Positions 27,355 to 35,789 of a DNA stretch of 64,000 nt are shown one piece after another. This DNA comes from Pseudomonas alcaligenes (GTDB lineage: Bacteria; Pseudomonadota; Gammaproteobacteria; Pseudomonadales; Pseudomonadaceae). The DNA lies in contig NZ_LZEU01000001.1 in the NCBI RefSeq assembly GCF_014490745.1, positions 2,569,501-2,633,500 on the forward strand, in the 5' to 3' direction. The position numbers and the translations under genes were made by a program. Within the stretch, counting starts at the first letter, position 1. The number at the start of each line of letters is the position of its first letter. The notes under the pieces were generated by a model. That model searched no databases. It was not told the DNA's origin and saw only the letters and a program-made list of their open reading frames with translations.

Positions 27355-27557
27355 AACCCTATGGGGTTCGCCTCTTGGTGGCGAAAATGGCCTTCACGCT
27401 AGCCAGGCGCGCATCGCGGAATCGTACCCGTAGTGACCGGGTTTCACGGTGGATTCTGGAGCGCGTGCTGAGGTTCAACTTCGATCTCGATGAGATGGTT
27501 CTGACGGATCAGGGATACGACCCGGACGAGCTAGATCGATACCAAAATCGCCACTGA
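27351..27557 (+). CDS. 68-residue protein coupled to the molybdoenzyme
   Basis: The start overlaps the molybdoenzyme stop (ATGA), implying coupled translation. The protein has a basic helical N-terminal half (AKMAFTLARRASRNRTRSD) and an acidic C-terminal half (NFDLDEMVLTDQGYDPDEL). No cysteines or membrane span are present. I do not recognise the family. Its placement suggests an accessory or assembly role for the enzyme. Confidence 0.65.
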   Translation: MKPYGVRLLVAKMAFTLARRASRNRTRSDRVSRWILERVLRFNFDLDEMVLTDQGYDPDELDRYQNRH

Positions 27558-27592
27558 AATCCGCAAAATTTTATTAGCACGAGACGTTCACG

Positions 27593-27994
27593 ATGACAGG
27601 CATTATGGCTGTACTTGGCTTCGCCTTATGGACGCTGCTATTGGTAGTCATCTCGACCAACTGGCGCGTGCTGGAAATGCTGCGTGGCAAGGCGGCCAAC
27701 TCCTGGATCCGCGGCCAAGACATTCCAAAACCTGATGTCATTGTACGCATTGAGCATGCTCACCTGAACTGCCTGGAGAATCTCCCGGTCTTTGCGGTTC
27801 TGGTGTTTGCTGCCTATTTCCAGAGCAAAAGCGCCGTGGTCGACGGACTGGGCTTCTATGTACTTTACGCGCGTGTTGCGCAGTCACTCACCCATCTGGT
27901 CGGCACCTCACATGTGTTGGTGCTGGTGCGCGGGACGTTCTACACCATGCAGCTCGCGATGTTCTTCTACCTGTTTTGGGGACTGATGGCGTGA
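27593..27994 (+). CDS. MAPEG-family membrane protein
   Basis: This 133-residue protein has four hydrophobic segments and the MAPEG signature region RIEHAHLNCLENLPVFAVLV. MAPEG proteins include glutathione-dependent transferases and peroxidases acting on lipophilic electrophiles at membranes; most bacterial members are uncharacterised. It begins 36 bases after the 68-residue ORF, so it may share its transcript. A role in detoxifying a hydrophobic intermediate is inference. Confidence 0.82.
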   Translation: MTGIMAVLGFALWTLLLVVISTNWRVLEMLRGKAANSWIRGQDIPKPDVIVRIEHAHLNCLENLPVFAVLVFAAYFQSKSAVVDGLGFYVLYARVAQSLTHLVGTSHVLVLVRGTFYTMQLAMFFYLFWGLMA

Positions 27995-28145
27995 CGACCA
28001 CCGCCGAAGGCTCCGATTGCATGCGGGCAGCCTTGGCTATCCATTTCGCATGGAGTCGCCATACCACACACCGTTGAGAGTGATGCGATCAACCGATCCA
28101 ACTTTGATGATGTTTCATCGACCTGCTTGAGAGGCTAATAGCGAC

Positions 28146-28559
28146 ATGGGGACTGCTGCAGAATTCAACGAAATGGGAAAAACAATGCTCCCCGGCTACC
28201 TGGGAATCGAGATCCTCGACGTTCAGGGGCATGAAGTGAGGGCGATCTTGACGATGCGGGAGGCCTTGTTGGCGCCAAATGGGTTCCTTCACGCCGCCAG
28301 CGTCATTGCTTTAGCTGATACGGCGGCGGGCTATGGGTGCAGGGCAAATCTACCGGCAGGTGCGTCCGGATTCACGACCATCGAGCTGAAATCGAATCAC
28401 CTAGGCACCGCGCGGGAGGGAGTCATCGAGTGTCTCGCGAGGGCCGTACATCTTGGCAAGACGACTCAGGTATGGGATTGCGAAGTGACTGCTAGAGACA
28501 GTGCAAAGACCATTGCCTTGTACCGCTGTACTCAAATGATTCTTTACCCAAAAACATGA
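28146..28559 (+). CDS. PaaI-type hotdog thioesterase
   Basis: This 137-residue single-hotdog protein has the family core PNGFLHAASVIALADTAAGY (Asp/Asn region of 4HBT enzymes) and GFTTIELKSNHLGTAREG. It would hydrolyse an aromatic or other acyl-CoA thioester, releasing CoA when intermediates pile up. GAGAGG upstream can act as a ribosome binding site. The last 279 bases recur at 34155-34433 as a truncated duplicate. Confidence 0.85.
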   Translation: MGTAAEFNEMGKTMLPGYLGIEILDVQGHEVRAILTMREALLAPNGFLHAASVIALADTAAGYGCRANLPAGASGFTTIELKSNHLGTAREGVIECLARAVHLGKTTQVWDCEVTARDSAKTIALYRCTQMILYPKT

Positions 28560-28587
28560 TCTGGACTATTTAAATATTAAATCAGCA

Positions 28588-29616
28588 TTAATCTCGAGAC
28601 TTGTTTCTCCATTGACTTGGAGTTAGTTGCGTCCAACGTTTGAAAGCTTGAGAGAAAGCAGCCTGATCACTATAGCCCAGTCTTAGTGCGATTTCATTGA
28701 TTGGGGCTGATGTATCTTGAAGTAGCTCGCAGCTAAACTGCAGTTGAACTGACGACAAAATGTCACGAAAAGATGTCCCTTCATCTTTAAGTCGGCGCCT
28801 TAATGTACGTTCAGAGGTATGAAGAATTTTTGATATTTCCGCCAGATCAGGAACAATATTCCCTGTTGGCAAGAGCAAATGTGAACGCACCAAATTTATG
28901 GTTCCGTGGCGAGTTCTTCGTTTTTCTTGTAAAGCCGCACACATTTGTTCGCCTACAGCAGCAGCAAGAGGATTTGCATTAGGGAGTGGAAACGATAATT
29001 GAGAAAAATCAAAAACAATAGCATTCATACTTGCTCCGTACCTGATTGGGCATTTTATCCATTTATTCAATTCACACTGCAGCGAGCTTGAATTAATCGG
29101 AGAAGTTGACAGCTGAATTTCCTTTAACTTGAATTCCGAGCCTGCAATTTCAGATATAAGGCGGACTGTGCCAGCAAGATCCCTCTGCAATAAAAAAGAG
29201 CTGATAGGCTCTTGAATGCTGGGAGGTATGAATTTACCAAAAATAACACCATCCTTAACCTCAATGATGCTTTGCGTAAAAGAAGAAGTCAGTCGCTGAA
29301 ATTTCCAGGCCAAGTCCAATGCAGCGCCAACGGTTGCACTGCTTATAAGTGCAAAACCCCAAATACCATATGTAGTAAACCCATACCGGAGCCCAACTTC
29401 GATACCAAGATATGGCTCACAGCCGCACGCTTCGATTAAATTTTCTATTACGCATATTTCTTGATTTGCCTGTACTTCAAAATTTGGATCTTTGAGTTGT
29501 TCTTGAGTAAGCCCTGTCCTCCTTAGTATTTTTTTAGATGGGACACCTCTTTCTTCGGCAAAGCGAATAATTAAATTTACACTCGATGGATCTCGAACAG
29601 CATATTCAATATTCAT
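28588..29616 (-). CDS. AraC-family regulator, OruR-like, AT-rich
   Basis: This 342-residue regulator has an N-terminal arabinose-binding-like domain (YGIWGFALISSATVGAALDL) and a C-terminal AraC domain (LAEISKILHTSERTLRRRLK, then IALRLGYSDQAAFSQAFKRW and TPSQWR). Its base composition is visibly richer in A and T than nearly all neighbours, with many TTT, AAT and ATA codons, suggesting a different source. It is convergent with the thioesterase gene, and an IS3 remnant lies upstream of it. Its target may be the thioesterase/molybdoenzyme group. Confidence 0.88.
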   Translation of the reverse strand: MNIEYAVRDPSSVNLIIRFAEERGVPSKKILRRTGLTQEQLKDPNFEVQANQEICVIENLIEACGCEPYLGIEVGLRYGFTTYGIWGFALISSATVGAALDLAWKFQRLTSSFTQSIIEVKDGVIFGKFIPPSIQEPISSFLLQRDLAGTVRLISEIAGSEFKLKEIQLSTSPINSSSLQCELNKWIKCPIRYGASMNAIVFDFSQLSFPLPNANPLAAAVGEQMCAALQEKRRTRHGTINLVRSHLLLPTGNIVPDLAEISKILHTSERTLRRRLKDEGTSFRDILSSVQLQFSCELLQDTSAPINEIALRLGYSDQAAFSQAFKRWTQLTPSQWRNKSRD

Positions 29617-29680
29617 ATAGAGCCAAGCCCGTCAGTTCGAACAGTCAATCCCGTATTATAAGTGGATGGAGGTCAAGGGT

Positions 29681-30400
29681 TTAAGCTGCTCTGGGTAGGT
29701 GCAGCGATTTGAAGTAAACCATGCTCGGTGCTTCTCCCTCAAGACGCGAATGCAGCTGTCCGTTGTTGGCGAGCGGGACATATCGCCCTATCTCGATTCG
29801 AACCTGAGATACCCATTCGTAGTCCCGCAGACAAACCCCTATATATGTGATTAACCGCCATAGCCACTCCACTAAGACATTGCCCCGCCAAAAGCCCTTG
29901 CCATTCATGCCGTGCCGTTTGAGCAGGCCAGTGAACGCTTTGCTGGTGAACTGACGGCCCTGATCGGTATTGAAGACGGCCAGGGTTCCATGTTTGGCGA
30001 TGGCTTCCTCGACCGCGTCCAGGCAAAGTCTGTGGTCATGGTGATCGACTGGCGCCAGCCAGCACGCGCCGGGTATTCCAGTTCACCACGGCAGCAAGGT
30101 AACCAAAGCTACGGGCCATGGGAATGAAGGTGATGCCCATGAACCTGACCTGGTCGGAGCAATCGATGTTCAGGCCGTGCAGCAGGGCACGGAAGCCATT
30201 GTGGCCCGGCTGGCGGCGGCTCGTATTTGGTTCGTATACAGCGTCTCAATACCCATCCGCAGCATCCGGACGCCAGCAGAGGGATGCTCCGCATCTCGTC
30301 GAGCCGTCGCATCAGCACCAGATCGCCCAGGGTCAACTTGCCCTTGAGCGCTTCCAGCCCCCTAGGCCTTGAGCGCCGGACTGTGATTCCAACGGGACAC
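29681..30400 (-). mobile_element. IS3-family transposase (OrfB) remnant, multiple frameshifts
   Basis: Minus-strand frames carry pieces of an IS3 OrfB in order: LKGKLTLGDLVLMRRLDEMR, an NIDCSDQVRFMGITFIPMAR-like stretch, a YLAAVVNWN segment of the rve fold, and the C-terminal KGFWRGNVLVEWLWRLITYI followed by IGRYVPLANNGQLHSRLEGE. At least three frame changes separate them, so the gene is dead. Terminal inverted repeats were not identified. It separates the AraC gene from the hydrolase/EthD pair. Confidence 0.75.
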
Positions 30401-30438
30401 TTACCCATCTTTTGCCCCTGAGTACATGGACCTGTCAT

Positions 30439-30687
30439 GCCCGTATCAGGCTGCTATCCCGCTTATTCTACCGTCCGAACGCCTTTAGCCAGTCCTCATA
30501 TTTGTATTTATAGGCCATTTGGCCGAAATTATTAAATAACTGTCCGATCCAAACATAGTTGATAAGGCACTCTTTATCGATAATTCCATCAGGGCCTATC
30601 AAACCAATAGGCTGCTAAATTTCTAATTAATTATTACAACAACTTATTCGATTCCTTTTTGGAATTTATTACATTTTGGAGACAAGC
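30439..30687. other. AT-rich intergenic region upstream of the hydrolase
   Basis: No reading frame or repeat is recognised here. The last 150 bases are strongly AT-rich and probably hold the promoter of the hydrolase/EthD pair. GGAG at 30678 serves as its ribosome binding site. Confidence 0.4.
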
Positions 30688-31593
30688 ATGCCAAAAAGAT
30701 CAGACGTGCGCTTCCCCTCGGCGGATGGCGCTTCTTGCGGGGCGTGGCTGTACCTGCCAGACGCGACAAAGCCAGCCCCTATCATTGTGATGGGCCATGG
30801 CTTGGGCAGTGTGCGGACTATGCGTCTGGAAGTGTACGCTGAGCGTTTTCAAGCCGCCGGGTATGCGTGCTTGGTCTTTGACTACCGTCACTTTGGAGAC
30901 AGTGATGGGCTGCCACGGCAACTGCTCGATGTGAAGAAGCAGCTACAGGACTGGAAGGCCGCAGTCGCCTACGCGCGATCCCTCAAAGAGGTGGACGGCA
31001 ATCAGGTCATCATCTGGGGAACCTCGTTCGGTGGCGGCCATGTACTCGCGACAGCGGCGGACGACCCACAAATTAGTGCAGTCATCGCCCAATGCCCCTT
31101 CACTGATGGACCTGCTTCGGCTCTGGCGGGCCCAATGATCACCTCTCTCAAGGTCACGAATCGCGCTCTGTTGGACAAGGTTCTGTCGTGGTTCGGCGCC
31201 AAGCCTCTGTTCATCAACATCGCTGGAACCCCTGGTAGTTTGGCATTGATGACTTCTTGGGATGCCCTGCCTGGTTACATGAAGCTTGTTCCACCGAGCG
31301 GCGACTTCACCAACCACGTTGCGGCTCGCATCGCATTGCAAATCCTCCCTTACATGCCGGGCCGCGCGGCCAGGAGGATTGCCGCCCCCGTCCTCTACTG
31401 CATTTGCGAAAAAGACACGGTTACACCGGCTGATGCGGCCGTGAAGCATGCACGGCGAACACCGAATCGAGAGATAAAGCTCTACAACGAAGGCCACTTC
31501 GATATCTATGTCGGCGGGGCACTCGAAAGAGTATTACAAGACCAGCTTGAGTTCCTTGGCCGAGTAGTTCCGACCCAACGTGGAGAACGCTAA
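30688..31593 (+). CDS. Alpha/beta hydrolase, paralogue A
   Basis: This 301-residue serine hydrolase has the oxyanion motif MGHGLGSVR, the nucleophile elbow GTSFGGGH, an Asp in CEKDTVTP and the catalytic His in EGHFDIYVG. It belongs to the same family as the hydrolases at 38749 and 52323 but is the most divergent of the three. An ester or lactone substrate is likely. The ATG at 30688 is preferred because GGAG lies 6 bases upstream; an in-frame TTG at 30676 overlaps that site. The EthD-domain gene follows after one base. Confidence 0.88.
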   Translation: MPKRSDVRFPSADGASCGAWLYLPDATKPAPIIVMGHGLGSVRTMRLEVYAERFQAAGYACLVFDYRHFGDSDGLPRQLLDVKKQLQDWKAAVAYARSLKEVDGNQVIIWGTSFGGGHVLATAADDPQISAVIAQCPFTDGPASALAGPMITSLKVTNRALLDKVLSWFGAKPLFINIAGTPGSLALMTSWDALPGYMKLVPPSGDFTNHVAARIALQILPYMPGRAARRIAAPVLYCICEKDTVTPADAAVKHARRTPNREIKLYNEGHFDIYVGGALERVLQDQLEFLGRVVPTQRGER

Positions 31594-31594
31594 A

Positions 31595-32452
31595 ATGAGT
31601 AACGCAAACGGACTTCTTCACAGTCTTTTGTTCCCACGGAATAAGGCGCAAACGGTCTCAATCTCGCCAAAACAGCTTAAAGGCACGACCGTCTACTTCT
31701 TACTCAGGAAAGAGCGAGCGATAAAGCCGAAGCAGTTCACAGAAACCTTGCTTAAGAATGTCTTGCCTAGCTGGCGTAGACAAGAGGCATTCGCTCAGAT
31801 GAACCTGGCGCTCTTCCATCTGGCCACCGGAGGTGGAAGCGAAGTTTCACCATTTGTGGCCACCCGCACTTATAGTGCGTTGAAGCTCACCAGCATGATT
31901 GGCGGCATGCCTACACCGCCGAAGTTCACCTCGAACATGACGCCTCGCTACGATGCATTCGTGGAAGTCAAGCTCGACGACACACCAACGGCGACGCAAG
32001 TTGAGGCTCTCCATTGGGCTCACGAAACACTCAAGTCGCTTTGCGAGGAAGTGTCAACGTGTGAGTGTGACCGCCGCTACAACGTGCTGGGCTCTCCGCC
32101 CGCTCCGAGTGACTCTGTCTACCTGACCGTCATGACTCGCACCCCTTGGAACAAAACACGGGCCGAAGCCCAGCGTTACTGGATTAACGAGCACGCCCAG
32201 CTGGTTTCGAGCAACGTCAAGCGCACCAACATGTGCGGATACCAGCAAGTACACACGACGCTCAATCCGTCCAGTTCCTTTCAGAACGAATTTGGTGGCA
32301 TTGCAACCATCGAATTCTCACGCCTGAAAGACTACTTGGCGCAACTTGCCCGACCTGCCTCACTGCACTTCAACAACACCTTGGTATTGGACGAAATGAA
32401 TCTCACGATCCAGTCAGAGGTCGGTGTCTATCGACGAACCATTATTAGCTGA
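31595..32452 (+). CDS. EthD-domain protein
   Basis: The ATG at 31595 (285 residues) lies one base after the hydrolase stop. The C-terminal half has the EthD ferredoxin-like pattern: TVMTRTPWNKTRAEAQRYWI, NEHAQLV and MCGYQQVHT. The N-terminal half (TTVYFLLRKERAIKPKQFTE) may be a degenerate first copy of the fold. EthD proteins often accompany ether-, steroid- or alkyl-degrading enzymes, and some small members are lyases or cyclases, but most have no assigned reaction. Coupling to the hydrolase suggests both act on one intermediate. Confidence 0.75.
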   Translation: MSNANGLLHSLLFPRNKAQTVSISPKQLKGTTVYFLLRKERAIKPKQFTETLLKNVLPSWRRQEAFAQMNLALFHLATGGGSEVSPFVATRTYSALKLTSMIGGMPTPPKFTSNMTPRYDAFVEVKLDDTPTATQVEALHWAHETLKSLCEEVSTCECDRRYNVLGSPPAPSDSVYLTVMTRTPWNKTRAEAQRYWINEHAQLVSSNVKRTNMCGYQQVHTTLNPSSSFQNEFGGIATIEFSRLKDYLAQLARPASLHFNNTLVLDEMNLTIQSEVGVYRRTIIS

Positions 32453-32572
32453 AGTAATTGCGGGTAGCCGAAGGAAAACCCCTCCGCACATTCTCAGTTT
32501 GCAGTCAATCTCACAAATATGTCTCGACCAGCCCTGGCAGGTCGAGACATAGGTGAAGTCTGACGCCAAAAA

Positions 32573-32695
32573 CTGATGGATCGATCAACTATGGCCCTTT
32601 CAAGCCCTCGGCGCCATCGCCAAGGTACATGATGTCCTTGCCTATCTTCTTGCCGGCGCCACCGGAGCGCTGCCGCTGGTGGTCGGCGACGCCTG
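32573..32695 (+). other. Gene-end fragment of unknown origin between EthD and NmrA-like genes
   Basis: A frame reading FQALGAIAKVHDVLAYLLAG and ATGALPLVVGDA ends at a TGA just before the NmrA-like gene. It has no start and no recognised family. It could be the tail of a gene transferred together with the GC-rich NmrA-like gene. Nothing else is seen in 32453-32735. Confidence 0.2.
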
Positions 32696-32735
32696 ATCAT
32701 CCACATTATGTGTACCCATGCCCAAGGAGAACCTC

Positions 32736-33692
32736 ATGAGTAAGAAAACCGTAACCGTCTTCGCCGCCACCGGTACCGCCGGTCGCGCTTGCGTCGAGGA
32801 ACTGATCCGCCAGGATGTTTTCAACGTACAGGTGCTGGTGCGCAAGAGTGGCATGGTCGAAAAAACCTCCGTCAATCCGCCGCAGGATGCCGCGACCAAG
32901 CACGCCCAATGGGTCGACTGGCAGGCACGCGGGGTCACCATCCGCCACGCCGACGTGACCAATGCCTTCGAGCTGATTTCGGCGCTGAAGGGCACCGACT
33001 ACCTCGTCTCCTGCGTGCCCATCACCGCCACAGAATCGCAATACCCGCTGATCTGGGCGGCGAAGGAAGCCGGCGTCGAGCGCTTTGTGCCCTCGGAATT
33101 CGGCCTCATCTACGAGTGGGAGCAGTCGCTGCCAACACCCACCCTGCACCGCGCCCTCGCGCGGCAAAAAGTCTTCATCCGCCAGGTGATTGAACTGGCC
33201 GGGCTTGACTACACCATCATCCCCGCCGGCTTCTGGCCCGAGTATTACCTGCTCGAACCCGTCTCGGTCATGGGCAAGGGCCAGGACAAGATCGCCTGGT
33301 CGGCCGGGCAGGATGTCGGGCGCATCATCCCGCACGTGCTCGCCCACCCGGCCTCGCGCAACGCCACCTGCGCCGTGGCGGCCACCGCCTATTGTTCATG
33401 GGACGAGCTGATCGACGTGCGCGAACGCCTGCTCGGGCGCAAGATCGCCCGCGCCTACCTCGACAATGCCGCTTTCCGCGCCGCCTATGCCGGCGCCCGC
33501 AACCACGCGGAGCAGGAACTGACAGCCATCGGCGTCGCGGCCACCGAAGCGGCCGCGGGCATGCCGCTCTTCGGTAACTGGAACGCCACCTATCTGCCAG
33601 AATTCAAGGGAACACCGCTGGAGGTGCTCTTTCCCACAGTGATCGAGCCGACGCTGGCGGCGATGCGGGCCGCCATGGCCGGCACGCAGTAG
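32736..33692 (+). CDS. NmrA-like / isoflavone reductase family NAD(P)-binding protein
   Basis: This 318-residue protein starts MSKKTVTVFAATGTAGRACVE, an NmrA-type nucleotide-binding loop, and contains FVPSEFGLIYEWEQ and an HRALARQKVFIRQVIE helix typical of isoflavone/phenylcoumaran reductase-like enzymes. It probably reduces a ring or enone substrate with NADPH, or acts as a redox sensor. AAGGAG sits 7 bases before the ATG at 32736. Its GC content is clearly higher than that of the preceding EthD gene, suggesting a separate acquisition. Confidence 0.82.
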   Translation: MSKKTVTVFAATGTAGRACVEELIRQDVFNVQVLVRKSGMVEKTSVNPPQDAATKHAQWVDWQARGVTIRHADVTNAFELISALKGTDYLVSCVPITATESQYPLIWAAKEAGVERFVPSEFGLIYEWEQSLPTPTLHRALARQKVFIRQVIELAGLDYTIIPAGFWPEYYLLEPVSVMGKGQDKIAWSAGQDVGRIIPHVLAHPASRNATCAVAATAYCSWDELIDVRERLLGRKIARAYLDNAAFRAAYAGARNHAEQELTAIGVAATEAAAGMPLFGNWNATYLPEFKGTPLEVLFPTVIEPTLAAMRAAMAGTQ

Positions 33693-33854
33693 CCGGCGTC
33701 ACGCTGTCCCGCCAAGTCGGCGCTGGCGGGACGGCAATCAGTCGCGCCTGCCCGCTGGATAAGATAGCGGGGCCAACTTGACTCCGATGGGCCGACAGAG
33801 CGTTGCAAGGCAGTCCGCAACTGAAATTCCCCTGAAAATGTCCACCTGGCACCG

Positions 33855-34136
33855 ATGACACTGGAAAGCTGGCTTGCCTTCTTTACTGCCTGCTGGCTGA
33901 TCCCCCCTGAGCCAGAGCCTCGATGTCGGCTGGGCTCAATTTCGGCTTTCGCCGTAGATGCTGGAGTGCGCTCGGCCTGCAACTGCGCTGATTTTGCAGA
34001 TCGCCATCGTGTCGCCGGTATTGGCGCGGTACTTGTCACCTCGGAGCTCGCCTTTGCCCTGATCAAGTGGTTCGGTGTCGTCTATCTGGTTTACCTGGGC
34101 TGGAAGCAGTGGCACGCGGCACCCGACGATCGCTAG
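33855..34136 (+). pseudogene. LysE/RhtB amino-acid exporter remnant
   Basis: The frame opens MTLESWLAFFTACWLI and ends ELAFALIKWFGVVYLVYLGW plus KQWHA, both classic RhtB segments. Between them the expected protein (AGLNFGFRRRCWSALGLQL, then LILQIAIVSPVLARYL) is only readable by switching frames at least twice. The C-terminal half of the exporter is absent. It is a decayed fragment with no function. Confidence 0.75.
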
Positions 34137-34154
34137 AAAACACGGGGCTATTCA

Positions 34155-34433
34155 GGGTTCCTTCACGCCGCCAGCGTCATTGCCCTGGCAGATACGTCGG
34201 CGGGCTATGGATGTAGGGCAAATCTACCGGCGGGTGCGTCCGGCTTCACGACCATCGAGCTGAAATCGAATCACCTAGGCACCGCGCGGGAGGGAATCAT
34301 CGAATGTCTCGCGAGGGCCGTACATCTTGGCAAGACGACTCAGGTATGGGATTGCGAAGTGACTGCAAGAGACAGCGCAAAGACCATTGCCTTGTACCGC
34401 TGTACTCAAATGATTCTTTACCCAAAAACATGA
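34155..34433 (+). pseudogene. Truncated duplicate of the hotdog thioesterase
   Basis: These 279 bases align without gaps to 28281-28559, the last two thirds of the PaaI-type thioesterase, ending with the same LYPKT and stop. Only scattered substitutions differ and the frame is still open. There is no start codon or N-terminal third, and the upstream junction falls in the LysE remnant. It ends 11 bases before the -35 box of the OYE promoter. Confidence 0.85.
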
Positions 34434-34443
34434 CCATTGGATA

Positions 34444-34475
34444 TTGACCTTAAGGTTAGCCTTAATCTTAAGGTC
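34444..34475 (+). promoter_or_regulatory. MerR-type promoter/operator of the OYE operon
   Basis: TTGACC (34444-34449) and TAAGGT (34469-34474) are separated by 19 bp, the long spacer used by MerR activators. A perfect 9-bp inverted repeat, GACCTTAAG with CTTAAGGTC, spans 34446-34475. A related copy lies next to the merR gene at 22505. Confidence 0.7.
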
Positions 34476-34504
34476 GCGGCTTGATCAAATCATGAGAGCC
34501 GCAC

Positions 34505-35755
34505 ATGAGCATTTTCGCGCCGCTGTCTCTGCCCAATCACAGTGTGATCCCGAACCGCTTGGCCAAAGCCTCAATGGAAGAGGATATGGCCGACAATGAC
34601 CATGCACCGTCTCGCGCACTGATTCGACTCTATGAAACCTGGGCGCAGGGTCGAATAGGCCTGATGCTGACTGGCAATGTAATGGTCGACGGTCGTGCGA
34701 TGACCGGCCCTGGCGGCGTGGTGCTGGAGGACGAACGATATCTCTCTCGCTTTCAGGACTGGGCCAAGGCTGCACGCTCTGGCGGAGCCAAGGTCTGGAT
34801 GCAAATCAATCACCCTGGGCGGCAGATGCCAGCCATGCTGGGCCAAAAAACCAAGGCCCCGTCTGGTGTTGCCCTGGATCTAGGGAGCCTGTCCAAGCAA
34901 TTTGGTGTTCCCCTGGAGATGACAGAGAACGACATTTCCGACGTCATCGATCGCTTTGCAAGCACGGCAAAACTTTCGGAAAGAAGCGGCTTTGACGGGG
35001 TACAAATCCACGCTGCGCATGGATATCTACTGAGCCAATTCCTCTCGCCGCTCACCAATCGCCGCAACGATAGGTGGGGTGGCGTCATCGAGAATCGCGC
35101 ACGCCTGCTCGTTGAGATCCTCAAGGAGGTACGCGTGTGCGTTTCTCCCTCCTTTGCGGTATCGGTCAAGCTGAACTCTGCGGACTTCCAGCGCGGCGGG
35201 TTCAGTCCAGAGGATTCCCATCGCGTAATTGAGTTGCTCAACGAGCTGGAGGTGGACTTAGTCGAGCTTTCCGGCGGCAGTTACGAGGCTCCGGCGATGC
35301 AAGGCGAAGCGAGGGATGGCCGTACCCTCGCCCGCGAAGCCTACTTTCTGGAGTTCGCCAAAGAGATTGCTAAGGTAGCGCGTATGCCCCTGATGGTTAC
35401 TGGTGGCATACGCCGTCGAGAGGTGGCTGAGCAGGTGATCGCTAGCGGCGTCGCCATGGCCGGTATGGCAACGGCGCTATCCCTCAACCCTTGCCTGCCC
35501 AATGACTGGCTTCTCGGGAAGGAAAGTGTGCCGCAGCTGCGCCCTATCACCTGGAAGAACAAGGTACTGGCATCGCTAGCAAGAATGGCAATGGTGAAAT
35601 TTCAGATGAATCGCCTAGCAGCCGGCCGGCGGACTAAACCACATGTGAGTCCGCTTTGGGCGCTTGTGCAGGATCAGATCAGGGCAGGAATCAAAGCGAG
35701 GCGCTATCGCCGTTGGGTTGCCTTTAAAAGAGCGCCCAATTCGGGATTCCTTTGA
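34505..35755 (+). CDS. Old yellow enzyme family NADH:flavin oxidoreductase
   Basis: This 416-residue FMN enzyme shows the OYE features MQINHPGRQ and IHAAHGYLLSQFLSPLTNRR, in which the HAAH pair would bind the carbonyl of an enone, plus the FMN phosphate region VTGGIRRREVAEQVIASG. It reduces activated C=C bonds with NAD(P)H. It follows a MerR-type promoter and begins an operon with the saccharopine-dehydrogenase-like and HSL-type genes. The C-terminal extension (MVKFQMNRLAAGRRTKPHVS) is typical of the larger OYE-like group. A steroid, terpenoid or cyclic enone substrate is possible but not shown. Confidence 0.9.
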   Translation: MSIFAPLSLPNHSVIPNRLAKASMEEDMADNDHAPSRALIRLYETWAQGRIGLMLTGNVMVDGRAMTGPGGVVLEDERYLSRFQDWAKAARSGGAKVWMQINHPGRQMPAMLGQKTKAPSGVALDLGSLSKQFGVPLEMTENDISDVIDRFASTAKLSERSGFDGVQIHAAHGYLLSQFLSPLTNRRNDRWGGVIENRARLLVEILKEVRVCVSPSFAVSVKLNSADFQRGGFSPEDSHRVIELLNELEVDLVELSGGSYEAPAMQGEARDGRTLAREAYFLEFAKEIAKVARMPLMVTGGIRRREVAEQVIASGVAMAGMATALSLNPCLPNDWLLGKESVPQLRPITWKNKVLASLARMAMVKFQMNRLAAGRRTKPHVSPLWALVQDQIRAGIKARRYRRWVAFKRAPNSGFL

Positions 35756-35789
35756 CCGCAGCAGCATTCATCACTACAGGGACAACACC

